From the NCBI GenBank assembly GCA_032718475.1, contig JAUCBJ010003676.1, positions 1 through 64,000 of the forward strand: a stretch of DNA of 64,000 bases, read 5' to 3'. A program made the position numbers and the translations under genes. The notes under the pieces are model-generated. The model was given only the letters and a program-made list of their open reading frames with translations, did not search any database and was not told where the DNA came from. Shown one piece after another: positions 50,053 through 60,477 of this stretch. Source of the DNA: Nemertoderma westbladi. Taxonomy: Eukaryota > Xenacoelomorpha > Nemertodermatida > Nemertodermatidae. Position 1 is the stretch's first letter; each line of letters starts with the position of its first letter.

Positions 50053-52782
50053 CCCCCCCCCCCCCTTACAGAGTTCTTCTATCACTGACTTAGCCATACT
50101 CACGGTGCCTCCGTAAATCGAAGTTAAGCGATCATACGCTAGTTCGAAGGCATCTGGTACACCGACAAAGGTCTCCGCTAGACGTTTCGGTTCTCCCGTC
50201 AGCGTTTGTAGCAGGTAGTTGAATTTCTCCCTCGATGTAAAGGCGCACGCTGCTATTTGGGTTTCGATGTAGTCCACAAAGGTGTGCCAATGTTTCGAGT
50301 TACCTGAAAACTTCGGTGGTTGTTGTACCGGTAAACCTTGTCTCGCTGCGAATTTCGCTATCTCCTCGGCCACGTTCAAAGTTTCGCGTCCTTTGTTGGC
50401 AATCGAGTTGATGTTCTCTCGTCTTGGCGCTTTTCCTTGATACGAGGTGTTTCTCGAGGGTTGCTTTCTATGTTGCTTCGGGTATCTAGAGTGTTCGAAC
50501 TCGTTACCTCGCGAACTATCAGTTTGAGTTTCTTCTAAACGTTCCTCTATCTGGGCCAACTTGTCTACAACTGGTCGCATTAGATCGGCAAATTGTTGCG
50601 TACTAATCGCGTCTGTTGGTTGTAACGCCTTTTGTGTTGGTGTATTTTGTGGAGGATTATCGATAAAGGAGTTATCTGAACGCTCACGTTTATATTCGTC
50701 GGCCGCTCCTGTTCTAAATACCTCGCGTTTCGGGTAATCCGATTCACTCGAAGTACTACTGTCACCTGGATACGGTGGTTGACGTGCTCGCGTCCGTTGT
50801 GTTGTCCGAATCCTAACATTCCGCTTCGGAACATCGTCTACTGGTTTCCGTCGTTCGGTAGGCTCGCAAGTCTTCCTCGAAGTCGTAGATTGCGATGTAA
50901 ACTGGTTGAGCGGTCGCGTATCCACTGGTCTCCGTTGTTCGGTAGGCTCACAAGTCTTCCTCGAAGTCGTAGATTGCGATGTAAACTGGTTGAGCGGTCG
51001 CGTAATGGCGTTTGCGTCTAAAGTCCTCATAGGTCTAAACACAGTCGGGTTTGCGTTGTGCGTGACCGGTTCTGGTGTCGAAGGTTGACTCACCTGTTTA
51101 GTTGTCAGTAATATAGGTCCGACTAATAAACTACTACGATCTGTAATCGGCGGGTTACTTACCTTGACTTTCGAAATAGGCGATGACGTTGCTCTTGGCG
51201 GTGTAAACTTGTCCGGAATAACAAACCTGTGTTCCGTCGCACCATGGATAGGAGAAATATTACTACTACCAGCAATTGAAACAGGTTCCTTTGTCGTAAC
51301 TAGTGCAAACATAGGAGTTACTTGAGGGAATCTTTGACATAAGTCTTTAACTAATTGTCTTTCTCGCCCAGGTGCCCCTACACTTCCTTCCTTCATTCGT
51401 TCCTGAATTTGGCGGTGCCTTACCTCTATCTGGTCCAAATCATGTCCGTCAAGAGATCTCATCGATCGATCGCGGGCTTGTAGATCCAGATCTTCCTTCG
51501 CGTTGGCTAATTCTCTCGCCTTCTTCCCGAGTTCGAAATGAAGTTTAACTTCTTTCTCGCGTTGTTCCGTCTGTTGTTGTTGCGCCTCGAACTCCGCTTG
51601 TCGTATAGCTGATTGAGCCTTTATTTGCCGTTTTTTCATCTCGGCTCTCGCTTCTGAAACTATCCTTTGTCGCTCTAATTCAGCTGCTGCTGCTCGTCGC
51701 TCTAAATCGGCTGCTGCTGCTCGTCGTTCCAACTCAGCTGCTGCCGCTTGTTGCGCTAACTCAGCTGCCGCTGTTCGCTGTGCTATTTCTAGCTCCAACT
51801 TTTCCATCTCAGCCGCTTCCAACTCGGCTTGTTCTTGCAGATGAGAGATTCTCGCAACATTTGCAACGCGTAGTTTTTCTTCTTCTAGCGCCGCTTGTGC
51901 CGTCAACAGTTGAGCTTGTTCCTCAACTTCCCGTTGTTGTCTATAGCGCTGTTGTTGCTGTCTGGAAATTTCTGACGTCACTATACTTATCTCGCCAATT
52001 TCGCTGCGAATACTCACTAACGATTGGTCCAGTATTCCCGGTGCCGATTCGATTTGTACGGGTGAAGTTTCCCTCGTATATTCCGGCACGGTTTCCAAAT
52101 CGCCGACGTCTTCGCCGCACATACGTAAGTGGTCCGTCAGATGTTTCAATTGTCCATCCAGTCGGTACAGTTCCTGTTCTTCCTCGGGCTGCAATAATTC
52201 GTCCGAAACTGACTCACCTAACAACTGGTCCGCTTGTTCCTGTTGTATCTGCCTAATCTTCGACTTAAACTGAATCAGTTTCTCTCTAGCGATCATTAGT
52301 TTCTCGAGGATTCTAAGTTGAGTATCCATGTCCTGTCTCTGTCTAGCTAGATCTTGTAGACCAATTAGATTATCTACGGACTTATGTACTCTACTTTGTA
52401 CTCTAACCTGGAGGGTATAGAACTCAAACCGAGACATCGGAGTGGTCAACTCGTCTAATATGCGTTGGCCTTCTCCAATACTCCTGGTAATATGCGCCAT
52501 GTATCCTCCGACGCTTCTAACCACACTCTCCTGGCTTCCTACTGAACTTACCATGTCCGTTTCCCTATATCTAGGTTGCGGAACAGTTAGAAAGTCTTTG
52601 GTCCTGCCGTCGCCTCGTACTACGGCATCCGGTACTCCCGTTGGATGTACTGGTGACGCACACGGTATAGGTTCGGTAGGCTCGCGAGTCTTCCCCTGTA
52701 GTTCTTCCGCTGCTGACTTATCCGCGTCACATGAGTCATAGTCGGTAGGTGTATTTTTCGTATAGTCTTGTTTGTCACTCAT
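50047..52782 (-). CDS. gag: BEL/Pao Gag (element B)
   Basis: A 911-codon frame from ATG 52780-52782 (MSDKQDY). An acidic N-terminus is followed by a long predicted coiled coil (roughly residues 160-460) with Ala-rich heptads (AAAELERRAAAADLERR) and Gln-rich stretches. A Ser/Thr/Arg-rich middle carries an 84-bp (28-residue) tandem duplication around 50840-51005. The C-terminal DUF1759-like core is PPKFSGNSKHWHTFVDYI, NYLLQTLTGEP, YDRLTSIYGG. The frame ends in a few Gly codons from the G13 tract and a stop right after; coding continues in the other register. Three copies of the dispersed motif lie in it, read as KTREPT or KTCEPT. Gag should form the particle and bind element RNA. Confidence 0.85.
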   Translation of the reverse strand: MSDKQDYTKNTPTDYDSCDADKSAAEELQGKTREPTEPIPCASPVHPTGVPDAVVRGDGRTKDFLTVPQPRYRETDMVSSVGSQESVVRSVGGYMAHITRSIGEGQRILDELTTPMSRFEFYTLQVRVQSRVHKSVDNLIGLQDLARQRQDMDTQLRILEKLMIAREKLIQFKSKIRQIQQEQADQLLGESVSDELLQPEEEQELYRLDGQLKHLTDHLRMCGEDVGDLETVPEYTRETSPVQIESAPGILDQSLVSIRSEIGEISIVTSEISRQQQQRYRQQREVEEQAQLLTAQAALEEEKLRVANVARISHLQEQAELEAAEMEKLELEIAQRTAAAELAQQAAAAELERRAAAADLERRAAAAELERQRIVSEARAEMKKRQIKAQSAIRQAEFEAQQQQTEQREKEVKLHFELGKKARELANAKEDLDLQARDRSMRSLDGHDLDQIEVRHRQIQERMKEGSVGAPGRERQLVKDLCQRFPQVTPMFALVTTKEPVSIAGSSNISPIHGATEHRFVIPDKFTPPRATSSPISKVKVSNPPITDRSSLLVGPILLTTKQVSQPSTPEPVTHNANPTVFRPMRTLDANAITRPLNQFTSQSTTSRKTCEPTEQRRPVDTRPLNQFTSQSTTSRKTCEPTERRKPVDDVPKRNVRIRTTQRTRARQPPYPGDSSTSSESDYPKREVFRTGAADEYKRERSDNSFIDNPPQNTPTQKALQPTDAISTQQFADLMRPVVDKLAQIEERLEETQTDSSRGNEFEHSRYPKQHRKQPSRNTSYQGKAPRRENINSIANKGRETLNVAEEIAKFAARQGLPVQQPPKFSGNSKHWHTFVDYIETQIAACAFTSREKFNYLLQTLTGEPKRLAETFVGVPDAFELAYDRLTSIYGGTVSMAKSVIEELCKGGGGL

Positions 52783-53597
52783 TTCGGTAGTTGTAAGTCA
52801 AGTAAAATGTGAGTGTCAAAGTATCAACTTTACCGTATTTATATTTAAACGGTACTAATTACAGTCATATAAAATTAGCCTACCGGCCGATTTTATAGCA
52901 GATGGATAAAATTAGCCTAAACGGCCAATTTTACAGCAAATAAATGTCACGGAATAAGTATATAATAAAATTAGCCTAGCGGCCAATTTTATAACAAATA
53001 AATCGGATAACGATATGCGTTATCAAAAGGTAAATTAAATACAATACTACGGACTAATTCAGCAATGAACAAAGAAATCGTACGGAATGCATAAATACTT
53101 GAGACAGTGGAACCCACAATAATTTTAACTAATACGGTAATGCCTAACTTATTTATGCAACTTTTCAAACTCACCCACTCCAATAATTCTCCAGAAAAAC
53201 AGATTCCCAGATACAAACCGGACGTGAACCTTTCCGTTTCCAGCGTTGCGGACGAAGTGCGATTTTCCCAACCAAAGTTGTTGAGTTATCTATCTCCCAA
53301 ACTTGCTAAACACGGTCTTGCTCTCGTTACAGTCTAGAAATGAGTTCTGAATCCTGAAAAACAAAAGAGTTAGGTTTTACTTTTACGAAAATTTTGTACC
53401 GGTACAATATGGTATTTAAACCCTTTTAAACACTGGTATTCAATTCCAAAATATTTTACACGCGGTTCAAATCAAATTTTATTTCAAAATATTAGCACTT
53501 AGCTAATCAAATATAAACTTTTACCTCAAAATACAAAATTTTCAAATAACTTTAGTCCTACCGAACCGTAGTTCAGTAAAACATATTCCTACTAATT
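52783..53597 (-). promoter_or_regulatory. Element B leader with three hairpin repeats
   Basis: Untranslated region between LTR and Gag. Three copies of AAAATTAGCC-NNNN-GGCCAATTTT or close variants at 52871-52893, 52908-52932 and 52967-52990. Each can fold into a 9-10 bp stem with a short loop, followed by ATAGCA or ACAGCAAATAAA-like sequence. The position just before gag suits an RNA packaging or dimerisation element; that is inference. No primer-binding site recognised. Confidence 0.5.
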
Positions 53598-54618
53598 TGA
53601 AGAGACAGTAACAAATACACGAATCCTGCAATATCATACTATAAAGTTTGTGAATCAAATCATAAATCCGACCTTCTCACCAAAACAGTAAACTCCAAGT
53701 AGGCGAATATATTGCAGTATCGGTCTCTTATAACCGGTGAGGCAGAAAACAGTCTACGAACGGACAAACTTCGATAAAACAAAATCCCGCGCAGCGAATC
53801 CTAAAATCAGGCTGACTCACTGACGGACTAAGGGGCTCGTATACCTTGCCGCGGTGTGATTTATATGGTTGGGCGAAAGGGACGCTAGCTAGGTGCAGAG
53901 ATCTGGAGATGTCTAACTAGCGGGCAAAGTGCAGTACGGACAAAAGTTAATTTTATATATTTTGAGGTGTAAATAATTTCTAACGCGCGTGTGTTAATTC
54001 TGAACCGTCAAGATCAGTTTTGCTCCTTCATATATATAATTACTGGGTACGGTGTGCATTTTGCAAATATTCTAATTTTGTAACTTGTAGGGCCAATACT
54101 CACGAATGATAAGGCTCCTTCCCCTCTTGCGTATTTCCAGGACTCAAATTCGGGCATAAGGTTAATACTACGCCCAGAATTCGGCAATTTTTAATTTACC
54201 AGGTCCCTAATACTAAGAAGAAATGTGTTAGTTTACTACAGTAGGCGTACGGTTACTAATAGCTAGCCTGGCGTCCTATCTAGAATTTTGGTTACCTAGG
54301 TGGGCTTGGTAACTTCCTATCAGGATGTCGGCGGGGACACGGTAGATGTTAGTATCCCTAATTAGCCTCAATTTATTTGCGCCTAGTCGTAAACTGCCCT
54401 ACCGCCTGAACGGTACAATCCTAATTCAGGTGAAACACAGTAACCCTCCTAGCCTACAAGTTCTAATGCAATGGACACCGTTGTACTGCAAATAGTCACA
54501 GACGCACCTGTACTTAGCAAGAGTTAGGCGTACAGTTTGCTGCACCCTACCAATGTGTATGCTTTGTACCGGTGTGCCTACGTCCTATCTGCGTACTAGT
54601 ATCTCTGCCTGCTCTCTT

Positions 54619-54637
54619 CCCCCCCCCCCCCCCCCCC
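54619..54637. repeat. Poly-C run of 19, expanded relative to sister LTR
   Basis: C19 here against C6 at the matching place in the 3' LTR (near 38328-38333). Confidence 0.9.
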
Positions 54638-55288
54638 GTAGGAATATGAAGGTCTACTGCGGTTTTTTCCTGAATTAAAACAGTACAGTCCCTAGATGTA
54701 ATTTTAGGCGTACAGCGTGTCACTACCTCTACCTTCGATCTTTGGTCTTATACTTAGGTAGCAAGGCATCGAACGCTGTCTAACCTTTCAGGCGATGGGC
54801 GAATAACTAAGAGTGATATTGCGGGTTGTCTCCTGTCTACATTCCTTAGATGTTCCCGTTCATCGCTGCGGCCCGATGTTTAGCCAGCCATCCTGTCCCT
54901 TAGTTGGGTTCACCGTGGTGAAGCATGATAAAACAGATAGAAAAGGGCAGATGTGACAAGTATTTCTAACTTTTATTACAAAATCAAACAATAACTATTA
55001 TACAATAAACAGAATAGAAAGTAATAGTGATTGAAGTGTGTGAAGAAGTTATAAACTAATGAACGAAATCGCACCTTTTATACCAAATTTGTGCCGCAAT
55101 CAATCGAGAAAATTCTCGATTGTTCTATAAGTTCTAACAGGTTTTTAAAGATAGCTATTGGTCCAGCAAATATATAACTTGTACGACATTGGTTACAATC
55201 TAATAACTACAGTCTCATTGGTTAATCTTACTTCGAGCAAATGCAATTAATTTGTAGCGGTCAATTTAAATGAGTTGAAATTCTGCAC

Positions 55289-55366
55289 AAAAAATAATTC
55301 GCACCTACTAGGATTCGAACTCAATACACACTACATATAATTTCCATCGCTCTACCGACTGAGCTA
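55289..55366 (-). ncRNA. tRNA-like Pol III unit in the 5' LTR of element B
   Basis: Box A at 55355-55366 (TAGCTCAGTCGG), box B at 55311-55322 (GAGTTCGAATCC), 32 bases between them, T6 at 55289-55294, all on the element strand. A transcript from it would be about 80-95 nt. Stems of a normal tRNA do not form, so the A/B boxes and terminator are the evidence, not the fold. Confidence 0.55.
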
Positions 55367-55502
55367 CTGAACCACTTGACTAATCATCGTACAAATAGAT
55401 ATAGCAAATACAAATGAGGACTTAATGTAATCTTTTAACAAAGTTAATTCGAATAAAATAAAATTTTGAAAATCCACGGCGTTTAGAGAATATAATTCTA
55501 TA

Positions 55503-55727
55503 TTTGCAAAACAGTACACAGCTACGAGCGGAGGAAAATCAGCTCGAGGAGAAGCATATCGAAACGGCAGATACCTCGACCACAATCCTGCACCTTCTGA
55601 TGCAATCATATTGCACCCTTCACCCAGGAGTTATGGCCCTCCTAGTAAAGTGGCTCCCCCCAAAGAGAAAAAGACTCTTGCTAGCCTCAAAAAACTGCGT
55701 AAACGCCGTCTGCGTAAGAAAGACTAA
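55503..55727 (+). pseudogene. Accessory ORF C-terminal fragment, plus strand
   Basis: Frame open from the LTR boundary to TAA 55725-55727, ending in KKLRKRRLRKKD. It matches 34147-34368 (opposite strand) including SDAIILHPSP and KEKKTLAS. The left part is cut off by element B. It establishes which reading frame is conserved in the tail of the accessory protein. Confidence 0.65.
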
Positions 55728-56094
55728 CTGTTTAGAGTATCTTTATGTTTTAGAAACTGTGATTTACTGTGAACTGTGAACTACAGGCAGCAGGAAGTTG
55801 GCCAGGGCCTAATAGTACTCAGGCTAACCTGAATACTGCTTGCATTTTCCATCCCCCCTGGCCCTTATAACTATGAAATTATTCCCGTACCCTGTAAGTT
55901 GCCCCAAAGTTCGCCCATAAATCGCCCCCAGTTTATTTAATGTGCCCAAAACCCATGGTCCCGCACCCAGTAGTAATATCGGAATAATCAATTTTAATAA
56001 AAATACAAAAATATTCAACTCGCGTTATGGAAAGTTGAAATACCGCGAACAGTGTGCAGTATTGTGCAGCATTGTGTATGAGTGAGTCTGTTAA

Positions 56095-56490
56095 AGAAGC
56101 AATTCCTAAAGAATGCGCCATATATGTGAATTATAATTAAGCCATATCGTTGTGAGTAGTTTAAGTCATAACTCTGTTTATATAGATAAAGCGCCACGTC
56201 CTAAAGGAACTGTTAATATTACCGAAGGTGAATAATATTGTCAGAGATTATATAGTACTGTCAGTCGAATAATACATTAGGCTTACATAGCAATAAAATT
56301 AAACCGTCGAACCCAATCTCCCGGGAATCTCCAGCGGGTGAATGGTCGCGCACGGATTGGTTTCGACTAGTGTAGTGAATCAAATACTTGTCATAGACTA
56401 AAAACTGATTTAATATCTAGAAGACATCTTAATTTGGTGGGTTAAACTGCCAAAGGTCTGAAAGCGCGAACAGCACCTAATACCAGACTC
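56095..56490 (+). repeat. Diverged family-A LTR fragment, plus strand
   Basis: Reverse complement of part of the family-A LTR: AAGCGCCACGTCCTAAAGGAACTGTT, TCCCGGGAATCTCCAGCGGG and AACTGCCAAAGGTCTGAAAGCGCG (quoted here in pieces) correspond to 7070-7450. The sequence between the accessory fragment and this block (55728-56094) is partly related to the same LTR but more diverged. Confidence 0.65.
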
Positions 56491-56569
56491 TCTGATTGTG
56501 AAAATAGAGATGAGGATGTTAGTTTTACTAACGTAAGGCTGGCTGATCTATTATAAATAAATTTAGTTC

Positions 56570-57640
56570 TAGAAATTTTGTTGCCGCAATGTTATGCAGC
56601 AATACCTAGCAGTACGTGGCAAGGGCGCGGTAGATATGTTAGTAACCGCTTTCAGCTTAGATGGTACGCCTGTAGTAAGAAAGCTATCCTTTGCCTGAGT
56701 AATACATCAAACCCAGACAGATCAGTTGATCAACTATCTACAGAGCTAACCGGTACTGATAGCTAGTACGGTAAAGTCACCAAATTAAAGAATGTGCTAT
56801 TTGCACTTAGTGTACCTGAGCGCACTACTAGCACCAACTCACACCTGTAAATCGTACAGGTCAACTGTGGGGTATCAGTCTGGATCCATGATATTTGCTC
56901 CTAAATTTATGGCGTCCCAGGACGTCCTCACATTTCAGCCTGATCTAAGCTCTTACAGTGGGCGAAAGCGTCGAACGAAGTCTTACCTTGGCGTGGGTAG
57001 TCTTAACGGGCCTGTGGTTCATAACCGAATGTGTTAATGCGGTTTCCTTATGTGTCCTGTAGACATTCCTCCCCCTTGCGTCGCTGTCGTCTAAAGGTCT
57101 AGGCAGCCATTCGTCTAATTGTTTGGCAGGGGTTTCAGATAGATACGTTAAAACTTACATAGTTAAAGTTTTTAAGTATATTTTAACGTAAAGCGGAATA
57201 TAAAACTAAACATTTACAAATTTTACTACTGAAAAGTTTTACAAATTTAACAAGTCAGAAGTTAAATGATTATATAGTTTTAAACTAATAAGTAAGTGAT
57301 AACTTAAGGACAAATCGCATCTTTTAAAGGGAAATTCGGATGTGGAATGGAATTCGAATGCATTATAATCGTTCTATATGTTCTATGACATTCTTAAAAG
57401 CCGCATTGGTCCAATAAATTATTAAATACAAGATGCAATCATCTCAATGTCCAGCTAATCAGCAATCAAATCACGCACAGTATTGGTTCAACTATTATAA
57501 ATCCAGATAGGCAGTATTTATTTAAATTCGAAATATATCACTACAAAAATACAAATTCCTTAAGTGCGATTCGAACTCTATACCTAATATATACACGACA
57601 TACATACTAACCTACTGGACCATCTGATGTCTCTGTAAAA
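56570..57640 (-). repeat. Diverged element-B-type LTR relic
   Basis: Shares order and motifs with the element B LTR: GGCGCGGTAGATATGTTAGTA, a block with TGTCCTGTAGACATTCC, AGGCAGCCATTCGTC, CAAATCGCATCTTTTA, TTCTATGACATTCTTAAAAG and TTGGTCCAATAAA. The tRNA-like unit follows at the same relative place. Similarity is patchy, so it is an old copy or a related family. No internal region is attached. Confidence 0.5.
57545..57622 (-). ncRNA. tRNA-like Pol III unit in the relic LTR
   Basis: Box A TGGTCCAGTAGG (57611-57622), 32 bases, box B GAGTTCGAATCG (57567-57578), then T5 (57545-57549). Sequence outside the boxes differs from the element B LTR, but the spacing is identical. Confidence 0.5.
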
Positions 57641-58189
57641 TACGTTAGATATTACAAATGCATAGTATTTTAAAGAAACTTATAGAAAATAAAGAATAAA
57701 TGTCGTAATTTTTAAATTTTTTATACAAACTAAACTACAAATTGCTACTTAAAAAAAATAATTCCACACAACTTGTTTTTTTCTTGCCCCATTTGGGACA
57801 TTCAAAATTACCAAATATTTTCTTCAATGTATATTTTAGTTCTACATAATCGTGATCAGTGTCTCCAAAAAAAACTGCCATATACCGCAAATTAATTTTA
57901 GTGAATTTTAAAAACGTTTGAAAATTTTAGCACGAAAAATACTGGAGAAATGGAGCCCAGTACGAAAACGAACATAGTCAAGTGAATGCCTTTTGCTCTG
58001 TTAGATAGCCCATTAAAGTTGAGGAAAAGTCAGTTTTCCCAACAAACCTGACTCAAAGATTAGATAGATGAAGTAGTAAATTGTCGGATCCTATTTATTA
58101 TACTGCATGTGCCGAAATGGATAGTTTTATAATTATTTTACCATTTTTTATAAAATATTTCTTTTAAATTATTTAATATTGTTTTGCAG

Positions 58190-58268
58190 TTTGGATGGAT
58201 GGTTTATTGTAGCTGGTGAACATGACTTACTTGATAATAATGGAAATGAAGAAATAATTTCTGTCACG
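58190..58268 (+). CDS. Trypsin-like serine protease, exon after the His exon
   Basis: Acceptor TTGTTTTGCAG ends at 58189; donor ACG|GTTTGT starts at 58269. The exon starts with one base of a split codon and ends in phase 0. It encodes WFIVAGEHDLLDNN...EEIISVT, the strand region (V-x-x-G-E-H-D) that follows the catalytic His loop in chymotrypsin-fold proteases. The upstream exon with the activation site and TAAHC was not found in the 600 bp before it or further left; it may lie beyond the retrotransposons. Confidence 0.75.
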
Positions 58269-58599
58269 GTTTGTAATAATATAAATTAAACATTACCCTG
58301 TTTAAAACTAAACATTACACATTATCCAAAAATAAAAGTACATTACTGCACACAATGGCTAGAGCAATAATTTAAATTAGAATTAAAAGCTTTAAAAAAA
58401 GGGGGGGGGGTGTATACTGTATACGGAGGGTATACAGTATACAGTATACACTTTATACAGTATTATTATATTAATTATTTTCAAATTGTTGTTTTTTTAT
58501 TTCACCTAGAGCGATTTTCACCTATTACAAATCTGAAAACCGCTTAGTGAGACCTCTTTTAGTTCTCGAGTAATCCTTGTTTTTCCGTATGACGGTCTG

Positions 58600-58925
58600 T
58601 CTGTCAAATTCTATGAAAGACAGAAGACTGACAGACAGACAGATAGACTAGATTCCACCAAAATTTAAAACTGACATCAGAAATGAAATCAGCGACCCCG
58701 AAAACCCCAGTAATGAACATTTTAGCTCGTTGGTGTGCATCCTTCGTGCCAGAAATAATTAACCAACCAGAACGCAGACGGCCAATTTTGGCGGGACGGT
58801 TTAAACTTTGAAGGGCATTTTCTCGGAATGACATTTTTCATTTTCAAATAAACTACTCCTACGTCATTTTTCAACCAATTTTCTTCGTTTTTGGCTCATT
58901 CGAACGAGCTTTGGATGCTCTTTAA
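58600..58925. repeat. Dispersed repeat, copy 2 (related to 11041-11530)
   Basis: Opens with GACAGACAGACAGATAGAC, then GAAATGAAATCAGCGACC and AAAACCCC, and ends around CATTTTTCAACCAATTTTC. Lies in the intron between protease exons. Family not recognised. Confidence 0.5.
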
Positions 58926-59940
58926 AAGTTATCTTAATGGAATTTTGATAAATATTACAATTTTTCTAATTAGCCAATTTTAATTATAAACATGATTAAT
59001 TTATTTAATTAATTAATTAAAATAAAAATGGCAATTAAAAATTATTTAAGATAAATTTTGTAGAGTCGATGACGCTGAGTCCAAAAAGTTGGTTTCAAGA
59101 AACTTGTACCAAAATTGAGGGACTAGTAGCAATTTTAGCGATATCTTTGATTCCGCCACCAGCCGCTAGGTGGGGGGGGGGGGGATATAAATTTTCAAAT
59201 TTTACTATAAAGGCTATTTGGCCTTCCATACAGTGGTTGACCGTGACAAAATAGCAATATTATCATTTAACACTAATTGACTGCCATTTTAAAAAAAGGT
59301 TCATGGGGGGTATACCCCCCACCCCACGGCCCCCCTTTGTCAACATTGTCATGAACATGAACAATGCCCAATGTAATTATACTTTTTTGCGAATACCTTT
59401 CTAGATTACAACCTATCAGATAGCTTTGTAAAGAAATATATTTATAATTTCTAGAACATCCCTACATAGTAGTAGTAGTGATGGACATACCAACCAGCCA
59501 ACAAAGAATTATTTAAATCGCCATGATTAAAACAAAATATTAAACACAACAAAGAAATAATACAATAAAATAAGTACTCGACAAATTAGTTACTAGTGGA
59601 AAAAATATGTAAGTCTAAATTATTATTATGAAATAATAATGATATGTAAAAATCTAAATTATTTCTTATTCAAAAAATATTCCAAAACATATATTAAATT
59701 GCACAGATCTCACCAGGTTACCATTTAAGAAAATTACGATAAATCTTGATAGTTTAGCACTGAAAATTTGTCAGGAAATCTTTTAGTTAGACCACATGTA
59801 GTACTAAAAGTTAGTACCACATGTATTTCATCTTGAATACTTTCACAGTCGCAACAACATAACAGACCCCCACGTTTCTGTTCGCCTATTTCACGATATT
59901 AGGTTTATTATTACGCTATATTACGATTATTTAATTTTAG

Positions 59941-60115
59941 GAAGTCACACCTCATTCGGGCTATTTACAAGAAGGTAATCAAGCCAATGATATAGCGGTA
60001 TTGAGACTTTCAAGAGCGGTTACCATAGGAACACATGTTGAACTGGCTTGTTTGCCAAGTCGAATTAATTACGACGGGCTTGATTGTGTTGCTACTGGTT
60101 GGGGTCTGACTCAAG
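59941..60115 (+). CDS. Trypsin-like serine protease, Asp exon
   Basis: Acceptor TTAATTTTAG ends at 59940; donor AAG|GTATAT starts at 60116. It follows the previous exon in phase 0 and ends with one base of a split Gly codon. It encodes NDIAVLRLSRAV with the catalytic Asp at 59989-59991 (Asp102 in chymotrypsin numbering), then ACLP and CVATGWG, the conserved disulfide and Gly-Trp-Gly segment. Confidence 0.9.
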
Positions 60116-60477
60116 GTATATTCTACTATTATACAGAAAACCTTAAAAGAGTATTTATTAAAATTTCATAGAGATGTTATTCAGTCCACATTATGGTTGT
60201 GGTGGATTGTCACTCTGGGTAAATTAATAATATTTTCTTCTTATACAGACACCAATGTAAAATTCATTTTGCTGTACAGTAAGTTTAATTTGGAACTTTG
60301 ACCAAGAATTTAGATAAGTAATAAATTTGGTGCAAAATCACTTCACAAAAAATAATTAATAATATATTATAGAGTGGAATAATGGAACTATTAAATTCTA
60401 GTATTTTTAATATTCTCCCTTGTGAGTGGACTTCTACCTTCACTCAAATACCAATAATCGTAATATCATAATTATAG

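Larger units (their letters stand above)
37309..55502 (-). mobile_element. BEL/Pao LTR retrotransposon, element B, near full length
   Basis: Two matching LTRs flank an internal region with leader, Gag, knuckles plus protease, RT, RNase H, integrase and a 3' accessory ORF pair, all on the minus strand. LTRs look about 97% identical over a compared stretch of 190 bp, so the insertion is fairly recent. A TSD was not found: CTAAT lies left of 37309 and TTTGC right of 55502. Coding breaks: G-tract frameshift at 50053-50065, UGA at 48308-48310, a 4-bp duplication near 47888-47896 and a 4-bp deletion near 45945. The copy is therefore not able to make an intact polyprotein without recoding. Confidence 0.88.
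53598..55502 (-). repeat. Element B 5' LTR
   Basis: About 1.9 kb, intact, matching 37309-39089 and 40937-41071. It differs from the 3' LTR by a poly-C tract of 19 (54619-54637) where the sister LTR has 6, and by scattered substitutions and small indels. It carries the tRNA-like unit (55289-55366). Confidence 0.88.
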
